Assembly (NCBI GenBank): GCA_009746045.1
Contig: RPFO01001166.1
Span: 1 to 60,608, forward strand
Direction: 5' to 3'
Source of the DNA: Mesostigma viride
Lineage: Eukaryota > Streptophyta > Mesostigmatophyceae > Mesostigmatales > Mesostigmataceae
DNA: 60,608 bases
The notes under the pieces are model-generated. The model was given only the letters and a program-made list of their open reading frames with translations. It ran no database searches and had not been told where the DNA came from. This document shows positions 23,714 through 34,850 of the stretch, one piece after another (positions within the stretch are counted from its first letter, which is position 1; each line of letters begins with the position of its first letter). The position numbers and the translations under genes are program-made.

Positions 23714-24476
23714 TACGGCGGTATCCTGCCCCTAGTGTCTCATCGCAACTGGGGAGGACCCTGACATCCCCCAGCTGGCGGAGGGAGGAAGCAGGGCTAC
23801 ACCCAAGCAAAGAGTGCACTGAACAAGCTTCGCAGTCAAATGGAATTTTGACTATGAAACCAGTTCAGTGATGGGGCCTTCATGAAGATACACGCGTGGC
23901 TAGCATGGCTCGTGTCCATTGGATACAGTCAACCCACCTCCAGCTCGATTTGCAATGGGATCGATGATGACCATATCGCTAGCAAGATAGAACCCAACAC
24001 CATGTTTACGTGCAAAGGTATCTGTTGTGGCCCCAGGCCAGATGACAGGTGCAACAAAGAAATCTATTGTGCTTTTCTCGCTCGCTTTTGGAGTTCACAG
24101 GACTTCAGGACTCTTTTGGGATTTGGGAATTTGTCCTTCGTTCAGGACTTCATGTACATAATTTGGACTAATTTGTTTGGCCCTGGGTCAGTATCAAATA
24201 TATCTAGTGCTGCCGGCTCTGGTAGGACCGCCTGGACCTGGAGGGCCAGCGGGCCCCTTGGTCGGCGCGGACCTGGACGTCGTACTGGCACCAGCGCCTT
24301 TTGGTAGCGCTTTCCCGGGCTATGGCTGACATCTTGCTCCGCCGCGCACGAGCTGCCTTTGCGGCGCAGCGCAGTTATTAGGTTGTTTTACTTCATTTCG
24401 CGGTGTGGAGTGTCGGCCATGCCGGCTGTAGTTATTTTGTCGTGGTATCTCATGTTTGCGTTGGCTTTGTTTATGT
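23714..24476. other. 3' flank of RTX/Root_cap gene
   Basis: Probable 3' UTR and intergenic DNA. No AATAAA signal is obvious; short frames show no domain. Confidence 0.4.
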
Positions 24477-24480
24477 TTAA

Positions 24481-26218
24481 CCCGTGTTTTTTTTTTTAGA
24501 ACGCGATATACTGCGTTGTAAGCTATTTATAGAACACATCATAACATCTAGGGAAAATTTTTTTTCATAGTCATGTGTATACTTTCCTGAAAGCCCATAA
24601 ATCAAAGGATTTTTTGAGCTACTCAGACCTACAAAATGCTAATTCATTTGAGAGATACACTGGTTTGAATACAGGGGGGTCTGACCATGACCGCGATTTG
24701 TTGACCCTAGGTCACAAGTCATGTGCTTATTCACAAATGGTTCATGAAAAAAATCTGGCTTCTTGCACGAGCTATGGGCAACATATGCAGGCTCTGTGAA
24801 ACAAAACTCAGGCCCATTGGGCCACTGGAGCTATTTTTTATTAGCATTACAATTACAACGCAGTACAACGCAGTGGGAAAAATGAGAGCCCTTCACAACA
24901 TGACCCAACGACACAAGCCCCATAAACGGGGATATCATGAGCTAGGAGGGTCAAAACGTTGAAAATAGGTGTTGTATAAGTTATACAGCATCAAACATGC
25001 ATCAAACATCATGACTGGATGACATAATATGACTGAATCAGGCAGCCATAGCCAAAGCATCATCCACTCTCAGAACGTGTTGAGCACATGCCTCGTGGGA
25101 AGGGAGGCACTGGGTTTTCATTCCACAACGTGTGCAATACTGAAAGAAAGAGGCATGTGTAATGCAAGGCTTGGATAGGTTGAGTGATCCATGAGCTTAC
25201 ATGCAGGCGAAGATGACGCTGGAATGCATGCTAGCAAATGGTGGCAAGATGCTAACAACGCATGATTATACACCATGATTATGGGCACCTAGCTGATCTT
25301 CTTGCACAATCAACGCAGTATAAACCATCAATATCCAATCCTCACGATATATTCACGGCTTGACGACGTATACATCACCTAAATACTGCACGACTGCAAC
25401 CTGCTATGGCTGACATGCAAGCAACGTCGAGTAGGATGGCGGTCTTAGAGAGGCTGGGCAGAGGTCGGTAGAAATAAGTGGAAAACTGGCAGAAACTAGG
25501 TGGAAACACGATATACTTACGCCTGCAAGCACTATTGAGCCGGTGGCAGAGGCCATTTCCAGGAAAATACAGCATACCGTAGCAATAGCCACGGTCACGC
25601 CTTACGCTATTTGCAGGCACCATCATGCCCGGAGCTACCCAATAAAAGTCTGCACAAATCTCGGTTTAGCCGAGAGTCCGGGCGTTCGGAATGAATAAAC
25701 ATGTGTTAAGAAGTCGAAAAACCATGGAAATACCAAGCATGGTGCCGCAGCAGACCCGAGTCCTGCCGTAATAATATGTATGCCGGTTTCCAGGGTTTCC
25801 GCATGAAAGTTGGGTGAGAAACTGGAAAAATCTACGTTTCCTTTGCCCCAGTACCTCAACAAACTCGTAGAAACCTAATTATCAACCTTTGAACGCATCA
25901 TCATGGTCGTGCCACCCAACAGCCACTGAAATTCGCGCGAAAACTGGCGAGATCTACCTGCCGCCATCGCCGTCGTCTTCACCTTCGTCCCGCGAAAATG
26001 CCTGATTTCAGTGGTACATATTTGTTTGCAGCTGTCACAAAAAAAATCCAAAAAATACCAGGATTTTTTCTTGAGTTCTACGGGATGTAAGGAGGCCGTC
26101 CACCGAGTTTCAGACCGAAAATCTCGTATCTACTGTGCCTGCCACGTGTCAGATTACAACGCGATACATCGCGTTCTAACCCTACAACGCGATACATCGC
26201 GTTGTAAAAAAACACGGG
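24481..26218. mobile_element. Non-autonomous piggyBac-type element (TTAA-flanked, 1.74 kb)
   Basis: Both ends read CCCGTGTTTTTTT inward: 24481 on the plus strand and 26218 on the minus strand. Each is preceded by TTAA (24477-24480 and 26219-26222). Inside the ends, both sides carry AACGCGATRTA and GCGTTGTA motifs, giving imperfect terminal inverted repeats of about 40 bp. TTAA target duplication and a CCC start are hallmarks of the piggyBac superfamily. Internal frames are short, without a DDD transposase, so the copy depends on an enzyme encoded elsewhere. Internal DNA is moderately AT-rich. Confidence 0.75.
26183..26206. repeat. 24-bp perfect palindrome at element end
   Basis: TACAACGCGAT, AC, ATCGCGTTGTA, just inside the right terminus; a nearly identical half-unit lies at 26156-26176. 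Subterminal palindromes like this often serve as transposase contacts; that is inference here. Confidence 0.75.
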
Positions 26219-26222
26219 TTAA

Positions 26223-26492
26223 TCGGGTGCCTTCAATCTGATGTAAGTAGTTATAATTCATAAAATATTTGGTTGTCTCCTTGATGTCATTCTTAAAATA
26301 TATCTAGTATGCCCTCGCCATCCGCCACCGGCTGTTTGCCCCGCAACCTCTGATCACAGAGGGCATGTCCTGTGGCAGCTGCGGGCCCGGTTTCGATATT
26401 ACTGGGACGTACTCATCACATGATTTCAAGGAGACGTGATTTGCGTATGTGCCTGCATGGGTGGCCAGCAGAGCCAGAACTGGTTCCTCTTT
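26223..26492. other. Spacer between two TTAA elements
   Basis: About 270 bp of unique sequence; nothing recognisable. Confidence 0.4.
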
Positions 26493-26496
26493 TTAA

Positions 26497-26523
26497 GTGA
26501 GACAACTATTCCTGGACGCATGG
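26497..26523 (+). repeat. Left 27-bp terminal inverted repeat
   Basis: Begins GTGAGACAACTATTCC directly after TTAA. Perfect complement of 35710-35736. Confidence 0.85.
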
Positions 26524-27007
26524 AGATCCTACGCTGTTGAAGGACTAGGGTAGTTGTCTGAGCTAGGGCAAAGACGCGAACACTGCGGGAGCTGCGCCGC
26601 GGCTATCTGTAGGAAGCTAGACCAGCATGGGGGGAGACAGATGGCCGGTAACAAACCAAAAAGGTTTATAGAAAAAACAACAACAACCAAAACTAAGAAT
26701 GAAAAAAGAGAACACAAACACGTACACACAAGTACACGAAGAGGTTAAAAGAAAAAGTAAGAATGAATAAATTAATTAATTATAATTAATTAACACGTAA
26801 CAGCGTTACGTGAGCAGAAGTCCTCAGTACAGTCGAGTGGGATGGGATGGATGGAGCTAATTATCTAAGACCTACAGGGTCATACGTGGGCACCACGGCC
26901 CGCGTTACTGTGAATGCCATACGTACGTGGTCACACGCGGAGCCCCCACTGGCTTGGGGGTGGTCTCCTTCATTACTACCTGCACCACCTAAATTATTGC
27001 GAACCAT

Positions 27008-27350
27008 TAATTAATTCATTAATTAATTAGGAGCATATGTAACTCCGTTGGGAGTATATGTAGCACATAGCCCAGAGAAAGGGGCATATGGCCTATCATA
27101 CATGATCTAAGCTACTTCCTGCAAGGGTGCCGGGAATGTAAAGGACCCTTGCTCTAGGTGCACCAGGGCACTTGCATCCCCATGATCTTCAAGCTATGCC
27201 CAGCGAAGGGGGAGCCTGTCATGGGGGGGAAGATCAGCATAGCTATACAAAAAAGCTAAGGCATGGCGTCTCAGCAGAGAGTAGCTCCCTGCATGGGCAC
27301 AACATAACTAAATAAAGCTAGGCATCATCTGGAGTGTGGCTCATCATAGG
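27008..27350 (-). mobile_element. Non-LTR retrotransposon 3' region with (TAAT)n tail
   Basis: On the minus strand this ends in CTCCCAACGGAGTTACAT and then a run of TAAT. It shares about 320 bp, with blocks such as CTTGCTCTAGGTGCACCAGG and GCATCATCTGGAGTGTGG, with 34507-34850. Shared 3' DNA with a short tandem tail is typical of target-primed reverse transcription. The ORF1-like frame at 27465-28877 lies directly 5' of it. Confidence 0.65.
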
Positions 27351-27464
27351 CACACATGTACATGATTAAATAAAGCGCGTGGCTTAGCTGGGGTAGTGCC
27401 TCTAGGAGGCGTACATGTACATGGCCACGGTCTATCTATTCTACACTACTACTGCTGTATTCCC

Positions 27465-28877
27465 CTAAGCTGGGGCGTCTGGAGTCGCTGGGACCGTGGG
27501 GGTCGCCTGCCAGGGCTTGTGGCCGACGTAGATGGGCCCCGCCCCCTTCCAGTACACCGGCTGCCCCGCCTTGGTCTGCCGGAGCTGGAGGTAGGTCGGC
27601 CATAGCTCCCGTCGCCGTTGTTGCTGCGCCAGGGTCAAGTCATCATCAAGGGTGAAGAGAGTCTTCACGAGCCGCTTGCGGCGTCTGAGAAAAGAAATCT
27701 TGTCCGCCGGGGTCTTAAAGGTGAGAAGGAGCGGGGGCGGCCCTGCCTTACCCCGCGCGCGGGGATATTCAAGGCGGTGGGCGGCCAGCTCGATCTCACC
27801 GTTAAGGCCCATGCGACCAAGGATTTCTCTCTCAAACGCACGCATAAGCTTCTCGGAATTCTCACCTTCCGGCTCCTTGGTGAAGTTCTTGACAATGACG
27901 TTGAGGCTGCGCTTGGCGAGCTCGGCCTCCTCGCGGAGGTCAAGCGTCTGCCGTTGGAGCTGGGCTGCGACGGCGGAGGTGGTGGAGGTGGTATGTTGCT
28001 TAAGCATGTCCGCCCAGGTGGTGATGGGAGGAGCATCGCCGGCCAGGCCAGCCGGGGCTGGCTTGGCGGCAATGTCCTTCACCGCCTGGGCGGTGAGGCC
28101 TGCGGTGTTCTGCAGAACCTCGATAGCGATGGCGTTGTCCTGAAGACGCTGGTCGATGTCACGGAGCTGGGCGGTGATGGCGTCGGAGGTGGAGGTGGTG
28201 GCGGCACCTGGAGGAGGCGAGGAGGGTGGAGGTGGCGGTGGAGATGGTGGAGGTGGCAGTGGAGAGGAGGGGAAGCTCGGCAGTCAGCGTGCCGCCTATG
28301 GCCGCCACATCTGCAGCGATGGGGGCCACGTGCTGCTCGAGGGCCTCCTTAAGGAGTGAGCGGATGGAGGATGCGGTTAAGGTGGTGGTGAGGGGCTTGA
28401 GTGGCCAAAGCTCCCCGATGGAGCGGCCAAGGAGGGAAAAGAGAGCGAATTTCTGGAGGTGGGGGCGGGGGAGGCTGGGGATGGGGTCGAAAGCGGGGAC
28501 ACGATTCCGGCGAGGGTCAAAGCGGCAACCTTGGATGAAGAGCTGCTTGCACAGTGCAAGAAGCGAGGCGTGCGTTCCAAAAAACACGCAGACCAGGATG
28601 CGTTCCTCGGTAAGCGCGTCAAGGAAGCCGGGCTGGCTGGCTTCGGCGACAAAGTCGAGCTCTACCCAACTCGGCTCGGCAGAGCGACTGCGCTTGGGTT
28701 CAGGCGACGCTGCTGGCGAGGCCGGGGCGCAGCAGGGGGCTGGACGACCACTAGAGCTTGGCTAGTGGCGCCGCTGCCGTCTGGGCCGGTGGGCGAAGCT
28801 GCAGCCGGAGCTGCAGACGTATTTTCACTGCTGAGCGCAGCCGCCAGGCTGCGTTGCGTCGAGAGGCGTTTGCTCAT
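27465..28877 (-). pseudogene. LINE ORF1-like protein gene, frame-broken
   Basis: Three frame segments form one product of about 470 codons. It starts with an ATG at 28877 (MSKRLSTQRS, low-complexity S/A/P). The middle runs about 28720-28260 in a second frame (WVELDFVAEASQPGF, GRSIGELWPLKPL). The last part runs from about 28240 to 27465, back in the first frame (DIDQRLQDNAIAIEVLQ, heptad-like coiled coil, then LLLTFKTPADKISFLRRRKR, LDDDLTLAQQQRRRELWPTY, VYWKGAGPIYVGHK). Coiled coil followed by such a C-terminal domain resembles ORF1 of L1-type LINEs, an RNA-binding chaperone. No reverse transcriptase follows. Breaks lie in C-rich low-complexity DNA near 28735 and 28230. Confidence 0.6.
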
Positions 28878-28959
28878 CGTATATTGCGTAATAGCTTCGG
28901 AAAATTATATCATGATGTGCGTCGTAGAAAGACGCGTCGATTGTGATATTCACGGCTAA

Positions 28960-29940
28960 ATTCGGTGCTCAATTACGTGAAAGTACGTTATGAGCTCCGC
29001 CGTCAGCCATGCCGCTATCTGGTGGCTCATGAGGGAGTATATATTAATTAATTAATTAATTAATTAAACTCGTGCTCCCGTTGGGGAGTCACGGAGCACC
29101 GAAGTGCTTTTAATCCCTGTGTGTGCACTACAGGAGAAAGGGCAGAGACCCCCAGTCTCCTTCATGCCAAAGGCATGCATGCCACAGCTGCAATCGGGCG
29201 CGGCTAGCTAAAAGGACAGGCTAACGATCCGGCAAACTGTGGGTGCAATAAGACCCATGTGAGCATATCATAGCAAGGAGCGTGGGCAAGTAATCTGAAC
29301 ATGCATAGCCAGGGCGTAGCATGGCTGTACTAGGACTAGGCTAAGGCTATGGCTGGTTGTGTACCGTGCGTTGGCGGCACGTGACTAGGTGTGTTGGCAC
29401 AGCTAGGCAACATTCTAGGCCACATCAATCCGACGCCGCGCCAAAGTGTCCGCGGCAAATCCGGGGTGAAATTGACGAAATTCGGTGCGCGCGGGAGATG
29501 TTGAGTGCAAATTCCATTGCGAAGGCTATGGTAGCGTGAAAATTTACTGTGCACGGATTACGAAGCCATTTTGTACCGGATTTCGCTTGTTCGATCGGCA
29601 TTAACGTAAGGAAATTTATTCTGCAAAAAAAACGTCGGGAAACAGTTACTTTGTGTGTGTGTGCGAGGGCAAACACGCAGCAGTGGCCAGTTTCGCCCGC
29701 CGAGCTCAGCCACCCGTGCGTGTGCAAGGTAATGTCTAGCACAGATTAAGACGCACCTGGTGGGAGGGCACACTTTCGAACGATTCCTTATATCATTTCG
29801 AAGAAATCCAGCACAACGATTCCCTTAATTTTGCGTTTCCATGTTGCACGCAATTTTTCCGTGAAAGTCAGATTTATAGGAGCGCTGACAGGGGCAAAAA
29901 TGCATGTCGTAGATTTAATCGCTTTTACCCCATTTCTTGC
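28960..29940. other. (TTAA)n microsatellite and unannotated spacer
   Basis: A (TTAA)n run at 29042-29066 is joined to CTCGTGCTCCCGTTGGGGAG, which on the minus strand looks like a second retrotransposon 3' end with the same kind of tail. The rest (29100-29940) shows short frames without domains. Confidence 0.45.
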
Positions 29941-29946
29941 AGCTTT

Positions 29947-30069
29947 ATGGCTTCCCTTGGGGTTATCAACATTGTTCACTGCATAAATTGCGGGCGGCGC
30001 TTGCTGCCGACGTCGCTGGTGTGCCCGGGGTGCGGGAGAACCAACATCTACTGGTTTCTATCGTCGTAA
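29947..30069 (+). CDS. Small zinc-ribbon ORF or terminal exon (40 aa)
   Basis: ATG to TAA, 40 residues with two CxxC knuckles (CINCG and CPGCG) 14 residues apart, the layout of a zinc ribbon. A pyrimidine-rich stretch ending TTTCTTGCAG sits just before the ATG, so this may be the last exon of a longer gene whose upstream exons I could not find. It is flanked by AT-rich DNA but is itself GC-rich. I do not know its function. Confidence 0.35.
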   Translation: MASLGVINIVHCINCGRRLLPTSLVCPGCGRTNIYWFLSS

Positions 30070-30427
30070 CCCGCTTTTTTATCGTCATTATTCGGCGTCT
30101 TCTAGTGGTTTAAGCGTCCGGCGACGGGCGAAAAGAACTCTTACCCTGACGCCATGGCCTGAGGAGGCAATCCGAGAAGGACTGGGGCGGGCGGGCGAAA
30201 TAAAACGCGACAGTGCCCGCACCCTGCCGGCGCACCCAGGCGAACAAGACAAAGTGCACCGTTCCCCCCTGTGCCCATCGCTGCCGTCGCCGGGCGGCAC
30301 GTTGGGCAGGCGGCTCCTTCCCCCTTCTTTCGTGCCTGTTGCATCATTTTGAACCCCTCACCAACGGAGGCATGTTAATGAATGAGTGGATACATGCATG
30401 AATGAACGGATCCGGATGCATGAATGA

Positions 30428-31411
30428 TGGGGGGAGGGAGGGAGGGAGGGAGGGAGGGAGGGAGGGAGGGAGGGAGGGAGGGAGGGAGGGAGGGAGGGAG
30501 GGAGGGAGGGAGGGAGGGAGGGAGGGAGGGAGGGAGGGAGGGAGGGAGGGAGGGAGGGAGGGAGGGAGGGAGGGAGGGAGGGAGGGAGGAGGGAGGGAGG
30601 GAGGGAGGGAGGGAGGGAGGGAGGAGGGAGGGAGGGAGGGAGGGAGGGAGGGGGAGGGAGGGAGGGAGGGAGGGAGGGAGGGAGGGAGGGAGGGAGGGAG
30701 GGAGGGAGGGAGGAGGGAGGGAGGGAGGGGGAGGGAGGGAGGGAGGGAGGGAGGGAGGGAGGGAGGGAGGGAGGGAGGGAGGGAGGAGGGAGGGAGGGAG
30801 GGAGGAGGGAGGGAGGAGGGAGGGAGGGAGGGAGGGAGGGAGGGAGGGAGGAGGGAGGGAGGAGGGAGGGAGGAGGGAGGGAGGGAGGGAGGGAGGGAGG
30901 GAGGGAGGGAGGAGGGAGGGAGGGAGAGGAGGGAGGGAGGGAGGGAGGGAGGAGGGAGGGAGGGAGGGAGGGAGGGAGGGAGGAGGGAGGGAGGGAGGGA
31001 GGGAGGGAGGGGGAGGAGGGAGGAGGGAGGGAGGGAGGGAGGGAGGAGGGAGGGGAGGGAGGGAGGGAGGGAGGGAGGGAGGGAGGGAGGGAGGGAGGGA
31101 GGGAGGGAGGGAGGGAGGGAGGGAGGGAGGGAGGGAGGGAGGGAGGGAGGAGGGAGGGAGGGAGGGAGGGAGGGAGGGAGGGAGGGAGGGAGGGAGGGAG
31201 GAGGGAGGGAGGGAGGGAGGGAGGGAGGGAGGGAGGGAGGGAGGGAGGGAGGGAGGGAGGGAGGGAGGGAGGGAGGAGGGAGGGAGGGAGGGAGGGAGGA
31301 GGGAGGGAGGGAGGGAGGGAGGGAGGGAGGGAGGGAGGGAGGGAGGGAGGGAGGGAGGGAGGGAGGGAGGGAGGGAGGGAGGGAGGGAGCGAGGGAGCGA
31401 GGGAGGGAGGG
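30428..31411. repeat. (GGGA)n polypurine microsatellite, ~980 bp
   Basis: Almost pure GGGA units with occasional GGA. I see no pyrimidine on the plus strand until 31390. Hundreds of codons stay open in several frames only because of the repeat. Confidence 0.97.
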
Positions 31412-31442
31412 CATGACTGACGGAGGGCATGAATGGGGGAGG

Positions 31443-31469
31443 GTGTGTGTGCGTGCGTGCGTGTGTGCA

Positions 31470-31529
<60 letters not shown>

Positions 31530-31533
31530 TGTG

Positions 31534-31621
<88 letters not shown>

Positions 31622-31640
31622 TGTGTGTGTCCGTGCGTGC
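31443..31640. repeat. (GTGC)n microsatellite
   Basis: Alternating purine-pyrimidine GTGC units with a few GTGT variants, directly after the GGGA array. Confidence 0.96.
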
Positions 31641-31655
31641 GTGGTTATATGGGTG

Positions 31656-31967
31656 GGTGGTCGGGTGGGTGGGTGGGTGGGTGGGTGGGTGGGTGGGTGG
31701 GTGGGTGGGTGGTGGGTGGGTGGGTGGGTGGGTGGGTGGGTGGGTGGGTGGTGGGTGGGTGGGTGGTGGGTGGGTGGGTGGGTGGGTGGTGGTGGGTGGG
31801 TGGGTGGGTGGGTGGGTGGGTGGGTGGGTGGGTGGGTGGGTGGTGGGTGGGTGGGTGGGTGGGTGGGTGGGTGGGTGGGTGGGTGGGTGGGTGGGTGGGT
31901 GGGTGGGTGGTGGTGGGTGGGTGGGTGGGTGGGTGGGTGGGTGGGTGGGTGGGTGGGTGGGTGGGTT
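31656..31967. repeat. (GGGT)n microsatellite
   Basis: GGGT units with scattered GGT triplets, third member of the composite array. Unique sequence resumes near 31970. Confidence 0.96.
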
Positions 31968-32210
31968 GGGAAGGTGTGCTTTTTATTATGATGATTAGCT
32001 AAGTTACATGTGTGTGATTGATGCACATGTTGACGTTGTATCATGGGCGTGTGCCCCTAAGTCTGCCTTCCTGCATTGTCACATACTATATAATCTAGAT
32101 GTGTTGTTGGGAACCTGATTATACATTCCAAACTGGAATGAAATCTTGACAACTATGTGATGAAACCCTTGAAAAACAATCACAAGGAACTGCATTTTTT
32201 GTGTTATGTT

Positions 32211-33115
32211 CGCTAGCATCTGTCACCTATTTGTCGTGCAAACAGTCTGAATTTCTTGTGGGCAGTTAACATAGATGTTTTTATGAGCTGTGCAAAGTTC
32301 TAGGCTTAACTGAGTTCATTGATATGTGCACCCATGTGTCGGAACCCTTGGAAAACCATGAAAAACTGCATATTGGGGGGTATTTATGCTAGCATATGTC
32401 ACCATTTTGCCATCTAACCAGCCTGAAACTTTGTGGGCATGCTGCATGGGATGTGTTTAGAACATGTGCAAAGTTCCAGGCCCAACTGAGTTCATTTGGT
32501 GTCATTATATATGCATATGTGTGATGAAAACCTTGGAAAACCATGGAAAAAATGCATTTGGGGGTATTTATGCTAGCATCTGTCACCATTTCGTCAACCA
32601 ACCAGCCTGAAACTTTGTGGGCATGCTTCATGGGATGTGATTAGAACATGTGCAAAGTTCCAGGCCCAACTGAGTTCATTTGGTGTCATTATATATGCAT
32701 ATGTGTGATGAAACCCTTGGAAAACCATGAAAAACTGCATTTTGGGGGTATTTATGCTAGCATTTGTCACCAATTTGTCATCCAACCAGCCTGAAACTTT
32801 GTGGGCATGCTGCATGGGATGTGTTTAGAACATGTGCAAAGTTCCAGGCCCAACTGAGTTCATTTGGTGTCATTATGTATGCATATGTGTGATAAAACCC
32901 TTAAAAAACCATGAAAAACTGCATTTTTGGGTATTTATGCTAGCATTTGTCACCAATTTGCCATCCATCCAGCCTGAAACTTTGTGGGCCTGTTGCATGG
33001 GATGTGTTTAGAACATGTGCAAAGTTCCAGGCCCAACTGAGTTCATTTGATGTCATTATATATGCATACATGCCAGAAAGTGCTGAAAATACGGTATTTT
33101 TTGCTAGCAAATGTC
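32211..33115. repeat. ~182-bp satellite, five copies
   Basis: GCTAGCAT followed by TGTCACC recurs at about 32211, 32391, 32571, 32756, 32941 and (decayed) 33103, giving periods of 180-185 bp. Each unit contains CAGCCTGAAACTTTGTGGGC and GTGCAAAGTTCCAGGCCCAA. The length is near that of a nucleosome repeat. No coding function. Confidence 0.92.
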
Positions 33116-33337
33116 ACCATGTTACCATGCTGCCAACTCCCAAAAATTTTTTTGACCACATGGCATCATAAGATATCTGATAAGGAACCTTGGTGCCAAA
33201 TTTGAGGTCAAACTGACCATTATTCCATCTCCAAATATTTTCCAGGGGAAGAAAATGGGTTTTCGGATTGATGTGGGCATGGCTGCCTTAGTTAGCGGCA
33301 GTGACGCCAATGGTTACAAGCTAGGGCTATTGCTATT

Positions 33338-34216
33338 CTAGCCCGCTGGGGGCGTCCACATCTTGTGGTTGATCATCAGGTCCCCGCCCCTCCAGTACAC
33401 CTTGGGCTTCTGGGGGTCCTGCTTATGGCGGAGGTATTCCGGCCACAGGTCGCGTCGCTGCTGTTGCTGAGCGGGGGTGAGGTCGTCATCAAGCGTCCAG
33501 GTGAGGTCGTGCAACCGCTTGCGACGAGAGAGGAACCGCTGCTTATCCTCAGGGGAGGGGAAGGTGAGTAGGACTGGTGGGGGGGCCGCCTTGTCCCGTG
33601 AGTGGGGAAGGCGGTGGCACCCACGCAGTTCTACCTCACCTACCAGGCCCATGAGGGTAAGAAGCTGGTTCTTGAGCTCGTCAGCAAGAGAGGTTGACGT
33701 CTCACCTGGCTTCTGGGGGAAGCGACGTAGCACCACTCGGCACTCGCGGCGAGCGCGGTCGGTGACCTCCCGTTGCTGGGCCTGGCGGTGGTCCTCCAGC
33801 TCCTGGAGCTTTGTGGCGATGGCGTCGGTGGTGGAGGCGGTCGCTGACCGCAGCAGGTCCGCGTAGGAGAGCGGCGGGAGGTCGCCAGCATCCTGCCGGG
33901 GTGGCTGGGATGCAATGGTGGCCGTCTGCTCCGCTATCTTGGGGACCTGTGTGGCCAGGGCCTCGGTGTGGGCGGTGATGGCCTCAAGCTTCTTCAGGAG
34001 CACGCCACACTTGCCCTCCACCTGGTTAAGGCGAGAGACAAGTGCAGCATGCGTTTCCGAAGCCTGCGCCGTGGTGTGTAGCGCCGTGAACTGGGGTTGT
34101 AGCTTGTGGACGACCTTGGTTTCCACGTTGGAGACCCGGGCCTTGACCTTGTTGAGCGTGGTGTTCAGCGATGTCAGCTGCTCGGCCAGCGGCCAGGTCA
34201 CGTGCTCCTCCAGCAC
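33338..34216 (-). CDS. LINE ORF1-like coiled-coil protein, second copy
   Basis: Open frame of 292 codons, homologous to the product at 27465-28877. The N-terminal half is a long coiled coil (QLTSLNTTLNKVKARVSNVE). The C-terminal half has VVLRRFPQKPGE, LLTFPSPEDKQRFLSRRKR, LDDDLTPAQQQQRRDLWPEY and VYWRGGDLMINHK. The frame stays open upstream to about 34340 without an ATG, so the element is probably 5'-truncated. Family resemblance is to L1-type ORF1. No reverse transcriptase accompanies it, and the 3' flank differs from that of the first copy. Confidence 0.6.
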   Translation of the reverse strand: MLEEHVTWPLAEQLTSLNTTLNKVKARVSNVETKVVHKLQPQFTALHTTAQASETHAALVSRLNQVEGKCGVLLKKLEAITAHTEALATQVPKIAEQTATIASQPPRQDAGDLPPLSYADLLRSATASTTDAIATKLQELEDHRQAQQREVTDRARRECRVVLRRFPQKPGETSTSLADELKNQLLTLMGLVGEVELRGCHRLPHSRDKAAPPPVLLTFPSPEDKQRFLSRRKRLHDLTWTLDDDLTPAQQQQRRDLWPEYLRHKQDPQKPKVYWRGGDLMINHKMWTPPAG

Positions 34217-34506
34217 TGCGCGGATGTCATCCTTGCCGAGGGAGGAAGCCGATGGGGCTGCCGGCTGTGCGGGGGCTGGGGTGCATGCGGAGCGTTCTGG
34301 TGATGTCGCCGAGGCGGATCTGGAATTGGAGTATATATAGTATGTGAACCATCTGCCTCCAGATTACAGACATGCCAGGGGGCTGCCCTGGCGTGAGCCC
34401 ACATGCGGCGTGGGTATAACACATGTCCGGCCGGCATGCCTAGTCTATCCCGGAAAGTCCACGGGCACATGTTAACAAGAGGAAAAAGTACTTTGGATGT
34501 CTAAAT

Positions 34507-34850
34507 TGATTAATTAATTAATTAATTAATTAGGAACATAACTCCGTTGGGAGTAAATGTAACTCATAGACCTTGAGAAGGGGCATATGGCCTATAATAC
34601 ATTCTAAGCTACTTCATGCAAGGGTGGGAATGTAAACGACACTTGCTCTAGGTGCACCAGGGCACCTGCACCCCCCAGCAGAGTCTCGGGCAAAACCCAG
34701 CTACTAGGGGGAGCCCGTCATAGGTGCCCAGGGAAGATCAGCATAGCTATACAAGAGCTAGAGCGTGGCATCTCAGCAGAGAGCAGCTCTCTGCATGGGC
34801 ACAGCATAACTAGATAAAGCTAGGCATCATCTGGAGTGTGGCACATCATG
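34507..34850 (-). mobile_element. 5'-truncated retrotransposon 3' end with (TAAT)n tail
   Basis: Homologous to 27008-27350, same strand, ending in AACGGAGTTATGTTCC and a TAAT run at 34507-34530. No ORF belongs to it. Confidence 0.65.

Noticed and set aside
30344-32044. 566-codon frame of S-L-P-P and T-H-P-P repeats and its plus-strand R-E-G-G counterpart
   Set aside because: Pure translation of GGGA, GTGC and GGGT microsatellites.
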